Shown: one piece after another, positions 15,473-17,987 of the stretch | Numbering within the stretch: position 1 is the first letter of the stretch | Layout of the letters: each line of letters begins with the position of its first letter | Translations under genes and position numbers: made by a program | The notes under the pieces: model-generated | Databases searched by the model: none | What the model was told of the DNA's origin: nothing | What the model saw: the letters and a program-made list of their open reading frames with translations, nothing else | Assembly: GCA_009469685.1 (NCBI GenBank) | Contig: SSTA01000003.1 | Location: forward strand, 1-17,987 | Source: Azonexaceae bacterium | GTDB taxonomy: Bacteria; Pseudomonadota; Gammaproteobacteria; Burkholderiales; Rhodocyclaceae | Length of the DNA: 17,987 nucleotides | Direction: 5' to 3'

Positions 15473-15522
15473 GGCACATTCTACCTTCCGGGAACGCGCG
15501 CCGCCCATTCGGACTGCCGCTT

Positions 15523-15993
15523 TCAGCGCACCGAGGAAAGTTCTTTCGTGATCGCCTGGATATTGCGTTCGTGCTGGGCGACCCGATCCTTATAGGGCTG
15601 CAGCCGATCGATGACCCGCTGATAGTTCTTCTCGTCGCCGCCTCTGACGGCCTCCTGTTCGGCGAGATCCTTGCGCGCGGACTCCAGATTTTTCTGCTCC
15701 GTCGCGAGTTCCTGCTCGAGAATCAGGCGCCGATCGCCGTCGCGAGCCTTCTGGGTATCCTCGGCAACCTTGGGAAATCCCGCCGGGGAGGGATTGGCCG
15801 TAGCGGGCGAGCGGGTCTTCGGCGCCGGAATGCTCGAATCCGCACCGGTCACCACCGCCTGGCAGGATTTATTGATCTTCGAGTTGGAGATCAGGGTGCC
15901 GCCCGTCTCATCGGTGCATTTGTAGATGGTCGTCGCCAACACGGGAGCGATAGGCACGATCAACAGAAGAAGGGCGGCGGCGGAGCGTTTCAT
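15523..15993 (-). CDS. DUF4124 envelope protein with C-terminal coiled coil
   Basis: The 156-residue protein starts with a clear signal peptide (basic MKR, hydrophobic 5-18, likely cleavage after PVLA at 20). It continues with a DUF4124 domain (about 21-50: TIYKCTDETGGTLIS, with Cys26 and Cys44 possibly forming a disulfide), a Pro/Ser/Ala linker (51-75) and a charged Glu/Lys/Arg/Gln coiled coil (about 80-152). DUF4124 proteins are periplasmic and lack a known role. In-frame starts also exist at 15999 (ATG) and 16017 (GTG); 15993 is preferred because GGGA stands about 9 bases before it and the signal peptide then starts with MKR. It lies between glnA and ntrB on the same strand. Confidence 0.85.
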   Translation of the reverse strand: MKRSAAALLLLIVPIAPVLATTIYKCTDETGGTLISNSKINKSCQAVVTGADSSIPAPKTRSPATANPSPAGFPKVAEDTQKARDGDRRLILEQELATEQKNLESARKDLAEQEAVRGGDEKNYQRVIDRLQPYKDRVAQHERNIQAITKELSSVR

Positions 15994-16058
15994 TGTCATC
16001 AGTCCCGAAGCGAGCACAGTTTACAGGACATAACGCGGGGAGGGGCAATGACGTGCAC

Positions 16059-16088
16059 AAAAAAAGGACGGGCACGCCCGTCCTTTTT
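16059..16088 (-). terminator. Intrinsic terminator of glnA (bidirectional shape)
   Basis: A perfect 12-bp stem (AAAAAGGACGGG / CCCGTCCTTTTT, loop CACG at 16073-16076) lies 18 bases past the glnA stop. On the minus strand it is followed by a run of seven T, giving a textbook rho-independent terminator. The A/T flanks are symmetrical, so it would also work on plus-strand transcripts. It should largely separate glnA from the DUF4124-ntrB-ntrC genes and implies that these have their own promoter or depend on read-through. Confidence 0.93.
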
Positions 16089-16105
16089 GCTCCTGCGGAG
16101 AACGA

Positions 16106-17524
16106 TCAGACGCTGTAGTACAGGTCGAATTCAACCGGGTGCGTGGTCATGCGAACCTTGTTGACTTCGTCCATCTTCAGCTCGATGTAGGCATCGATCC
16201 AGTCGTTGGAGAAGACACCGCCGCGAGTCAGGAACTCGCGATCCTTGTCCAGGGCAGCCAGGGCTTCGTCCAGGCTGGCGCAGACGGTCGGGATCTTGGC
16301 ATCCTCTTCCGGCGGCAGGTCGTACAGGTTCTTGTCGGCGGGGTCGCCCGGGTGGATCTTGTTCTGCACGCCGTCCAGGCCGGCCATCATCAGGGCGGAG
16401 AAGGCCAGGTAGGGATTGGCGATGGGATCCGGGAAGCGGGTCTCGATGCGGCGAGCCTTGGTGGAGGCCACGAACGGGATACGGATGGAAGCGGAACGGT
16501 TCTTGGCGGAGTAGGCCAGCTTGACCGGAGCTTCGAAGTGGGGCACCAGACGCTTGTAGGAGTTGGTTCCCGGGTTGGTAATGGCGTTCAGCGCCTTGGC
16601 GTGCTTGATGATGCCGCCGATGTAGTACAGCGCGAACTCGGACAGGCCGGCGTAGCCGTCGCCCGCGAACAGGTTCTTGCCGTCCTTCCAGATCGACTGG
16701 TGAACGTGCATGCCGGAACCGTTGTCGCCGACGATGGGCTTGGGCATGAAGGTGGCGGTCTTGCCGTACTGGTGGGCAACGTTGTGCACCACGTACTTGA
16801 GGATCTGGGTCCAGTCGGCGCGACGGGTCAGGGTGTTGAACACCGTACCGATTTCGCACTGGCCGGCATTGGCCACTTCGTGGTGATGGACCTCGACGGG
16901 CACGCCCAGGGATTCAAGGGCCAGCACCATGGCGGAACGGATGTCATGCAGGCTGTCGACCGGGGGAACCGGGAAGTAGCCGCCCTTGATCATCGGGCGG
17001 TGACCGGAAGCGCCGCCGGCGCCATCGTTGCGCTCGCCGGAGCCCCAGGCGGCTTCGGCGGAATGGATCTTGAGCGTGCAACCGGACATATCGACGGACC
17101 ATTCGACCCCGTCGAAAATGAAGAACTCGGGTTCCGGACCGAAGTAGGCGGTGTCGCCCAGGCCGGAAGACTTCAGGTAGGCTTCGGCGCGCTTGGCGAT
17201 GGAGCGCGGGTCGCGGTCGTAACCACGACCATCGGTGGGATCCACGACGTCGCAGGTGATGACGACGGTGGTTTCGTCAAAGAAGGGATCGACGTAGGCA
17301 GTTTCCGCATCCGGCATCAACAGCATGTCGGAGGCCTGAATGCCCTTCCAGCCGGCGATGGACGAACCATCGAAGGCATGGCCGTTCTCGAACTTGTCTT
17401 CATCGAAGGCGGAGACCGGCACGGTGACGTGCTGTTCCTTGCCACGGGTATCGGTAAACCGGAAGTCGACGAACTTGGCGTCGTTTTCCTTGACCATCTT
17501 CATCACGTCTTGCGGGGTTGCCAT
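16106..17524 (-). CDS. glnA: Glutamine synthetase type I (adenylylated form)
   Basis: GlnA joins ammonia to glutamate with ATP and is the main enzyme of ammonium assimilation, a cytosolic dodecamer. The 472-residue product is full length. It shows the N-terminal latch [11 protein letters not shown] (52-62), the metal- and glutamate-binding EPEFF (131-135), the histidine-rich [12 protein letters not shown] (213-224), the metal ligand region [10 protein letters not shown] (268-277), NRSASIRIP (342-350), and the adenylylation site Tyr401 in NLYDLPPEE, so it is a GSI-beta enzyme controlled by GlnE. ATG 17524 follows TTAGGAGAC at good spacing. The upstream region carries sigma-54 and NtrC signals, and a strong terminator follows. 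Confidence 0.98.
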   Translation of the reverse strand: MATPQDVMKMVKENDAKFVDFRFTDTRGKEQHVTVPVSAFDEDKFENGHAFDGSSIAGWKGIQASDMLLMPDAETAYVDPFFDETTVVITCDVVDPTDGRGYDRDPRSIAKRAEAYLKSSGLGDTAYFGPEPEFFIFDGVEWSVDMSGCTLKIHSAEAAWGSGERNDGAGGASGHRPMIKGGYFPVPPVDSLHDIRSAMVLALESLGVPVEVHHHEVANAGQCEIGTVFNTLTRRADWTQILKYVVHNVAHQYGKTATFMPKPIVGDNGSGMHVHQSIWKDGKNLFAGDGYAGLSEFALYYIGGIIKHAKALNAITNPGTNSYKRLVPHFEAPVKLAYSAKNRSASIRIPFVASTKARRIETRFPDPIANPYLAFSALMMAGLDGVQNKIHPGDPADKNLYDLPPEEDAKIPTVCASLDEALAALDKDREFLTRGGVFSNDWIDAYIELKMDEVNKVRMTTHPVEFDLYYSV

Positions 17525-17592
17525 ACTGGTCAGTCTCCTAACTAAACAAAGTACCGGGAATACCGGCGACAATCGAATTCGGAAGCGGAGCT

Positions 17593-17621
17593 CTTATAGC
17601 AGAATACATGCCATGCTCCAA
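17593..17621 (-). promoter_or_regulatory. Possible sigma-70 promoter of glnA, overlapping the sigma-54 promoter
   Basis: On the minus strand TTGGAG (17621-17616) and TATAAG (17598-17593) are 17 bp apart. The -10 matches 5 of 6 consensus bases and the -35 matches 3 of 6. It overlaps the sigma-54 element, so the two polymerase forms would compete. It could give basal glnA transcription in nitrogen excess. The match is weak and may be chance. Confidence 0.3.
17599..17613 (-). promoter_or_regulatory. Sigma-54 promoter of glnA
   Basis: On the minus strand the bases read TGGCATGTATTCTGC, followed by TAT. This fits the -24/-12 consensus TGGCACG-N4-TTGC with two mismatches, and keeps the invariant GG-N10-GC spacing (GG at 17612-17611, GC at 17600-17599). 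Transcription would start near 17587, giving a leader of about 60 bases before the glnA ATG. It stands downstream of two NtrC-type sites, the arrangement expected for a nitrogen-regulated glnA. Confidence 0.85.
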
Positions 17622-17677
17622 TGCCAAAGCTTTGCATTCTGCCACAAAGAAAAGACTGCTGAAGCAAAAGAATCTTG

Positions 17678-17692
17678 GCACTTCTATGGTGC
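17678..17692. promoter_or_regulatory. NtrC binding site, promoter-proximal
   Basis: GCACTTCTATGGTGC is a dyad of the form GCAC-N7-GTGC, the core of the NtrC recognition sequence. Its centre is about 98 bp upstream of the predicted sigma-54 start site, similar to enhancer sites at E. coli glnAp2. Confidence 0.8.
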
Positions 17693-17708
17693 AAACGCCA
17701 TGGAATAC

Positions 17709-17723
17709 GCACTATTTTTGTGC
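17709..17723. promoter_or_regulatory. NtrC binding site, promoter-distal
   Basis: GCACTATTTTTGTGC is a second GCAC-N7-GTGC dyad, centred 31 bp (three helical turns) from the first. Two sites on the same DNA face would allow cooperative binding of NtrC dimers and oligomer assembly. Confidence 0.82.
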
Positions 17724-17729
17724 ATAAAA

Positions 17730-17750
17730 GCTGATCTTGCAGAGATCGGC
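17730..17750. other. Hairpin and CCGG dyads in the glnA/rhodanese divergent region
   Basis: GATCT and AGATC (17733-17737 and 17743-17747) pair around a 5-base loop, and the stem extends by a T-G wobble and two more pairs to 17730 and 17750. Just downstream, CCGG repeats flank TCTCG (17750-17762). No T-run follows. The rest of 17763-17860 shows no gene or clear site. These may be regulator half-sites for the divergent gene or chance in GC-rich DNA. Confidence 0.25.
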
Positions 17751-17865
17751 CGGTCTCGCCGGATCGGGAGAGGCCGCCGAAATTGCCCGCCAAAACGTTC
17801 CCAGCCGAATATTTGAGGCGCTTGCCCCAAAGACCGGAACCCCGCCGGATACCGGCCGTCTGATT

Positions 17866-17871
17866 TATACT
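17866..17871 (+). promoter_or_regulatory. Possible -10 element of the divergent gene
   Basis: TATACT matches 5 of 6 bases of the -10 consensus and stands 27 bases before the ATG at 17899, leaving a short leader. No -35 hexamer with normal spacing is evident (the region is CCGCCGGATACC), so an activator may be needed if this promoter is real. Confidence 0.4.
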
Positions 17872-17898
17872 CCGCTTCAATTCCAACAGCCGACCATC

Positions 17899-17987
17899 AT
17901 GGGAAATCTCAACGAAATCCTCGCCTTGGCCCAAGAGCGTGCCCAAGCCCTCAAACTCCCCTACGCGGGCGCCCTGACTCCCCTGGA
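17899..17987 (+). CDS. N-terminus of a probable rhodanese-like-domain protein (cut by window edge)
   Basis: Twenty-nine codons are visible, starting MGNLNEILALAQERA and continuing through KLPYAGALTPL to the edge. The helical start and the LPYAGALTP segment resemble N-termini of rhodanese-like proteins often found divergent from glnA in betaproteobacteria, but the catalytic Cys loop is outside the window, so the family call rests on memory of the context. ATG 17899 is the first start after the TATACT element; no strong ribosome binding site is seen (CCAACAGCCGACCATC precedes it). Confidence 0.5.
   Translation, partial: MGNLNEILALAQERAQALKLPYAGALTPL

Noticed and set aside
16139..17545. A 468-codon plus-strand open frame lying opposite glnA
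   Set aside because: It is the complement of a highly conserved gene in GC-rich DNA, where antisense frames stay open by codon bias. Its Val/Gly/Asp-rich translation shows no recognisable domain.
17542..17946. A 134-codon minus-strand frame through the glnA upstream region
   Set aside because: It covers the sigma-54 promoter, the NtrC sites and the start of the divergent gene. Its product shows no domain and its composition is unlike neighbouring proteins.
1..17987. CRISPR array, insertion sequence, prophage or integrated element
   Set aside because: No regularly spaced repeats, transposase or integrase frames or flanking direct repeats were seen. tRNA-Gln is followed directly by housekeeping genes, so there is no sign of integration there.

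Overview
The window is a GC-rich chromosomal segment with the gene content and order of a betaproteobacterium, most likely of the Rhodocyclales (Azoarcus/Dechloromonas/Azospira type). The clues are the run ispE, tRNA-Gln, prs, rplY (long L25/CTC form), pth, ychF, the glnA-ntrB-ntrC block, and birA overlapping coaX. No insertion sequence, phage gene, CRISPR array or integration site was seen. Taxonomy is inferred from synteny and protein character only.

Region 1 (1-6248, plus strand): the 3' end of ispE; a small single-domain STAS protein; tRNA-Gln(TTG); then prs, rplY, pth and ychF, which are housekeeping genes for PRPP synthesis and translation; and a PAS-GGDEF-EAL cyclic-di-GMP protein that ends 22 bp from a convergent operon.

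Region 2 (11336 down to 6271, minus strand): a tight five-gene cluster. In order of transcription it holds a DUF350 (YjfL-like) membrane protein, an SPFH-domain protein with a C-terminal SHOCT module, a large double-zinc-ribbon DUF4178 membrane protein, an unannotated 49-residue secreted or membrane-anchored peptide, and a membrane-embedded spermidine-synthase-like aminopropyltransferase. Gaps are 34 bp or less. This is the least understood part of the window and the best candidate for a poorly described system, plausibly linking membrane or envelope stress to polyamine-type chemistry.

Region 3 (12894 down to 11393, minus strand): birA (biotin-protein ligase without a DNA-binding domain) overlaps coaX (type III pantothenate kinase) by 4 bp. 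Both are cofactor genes, and they lie directly upstream of the DUF350 cluster.

Region 4 (17524 down to 12929, minus strand): nitrogen control. glnA is followed by a perfect intrinsic terminator, then a DUF4124 envelope protein, then ntrB and ntrC. The region upstream of glnA shows a readable sigma-54 promoter and two GCAC-N7-GTGC NtrC-type sites 31 bp apart, so the NtrB/NtrC pair encoded here very probably activates glnA. A divergent plus-strand gene (probable rhodanese-like protein) begins at 17899 and runs off the window.
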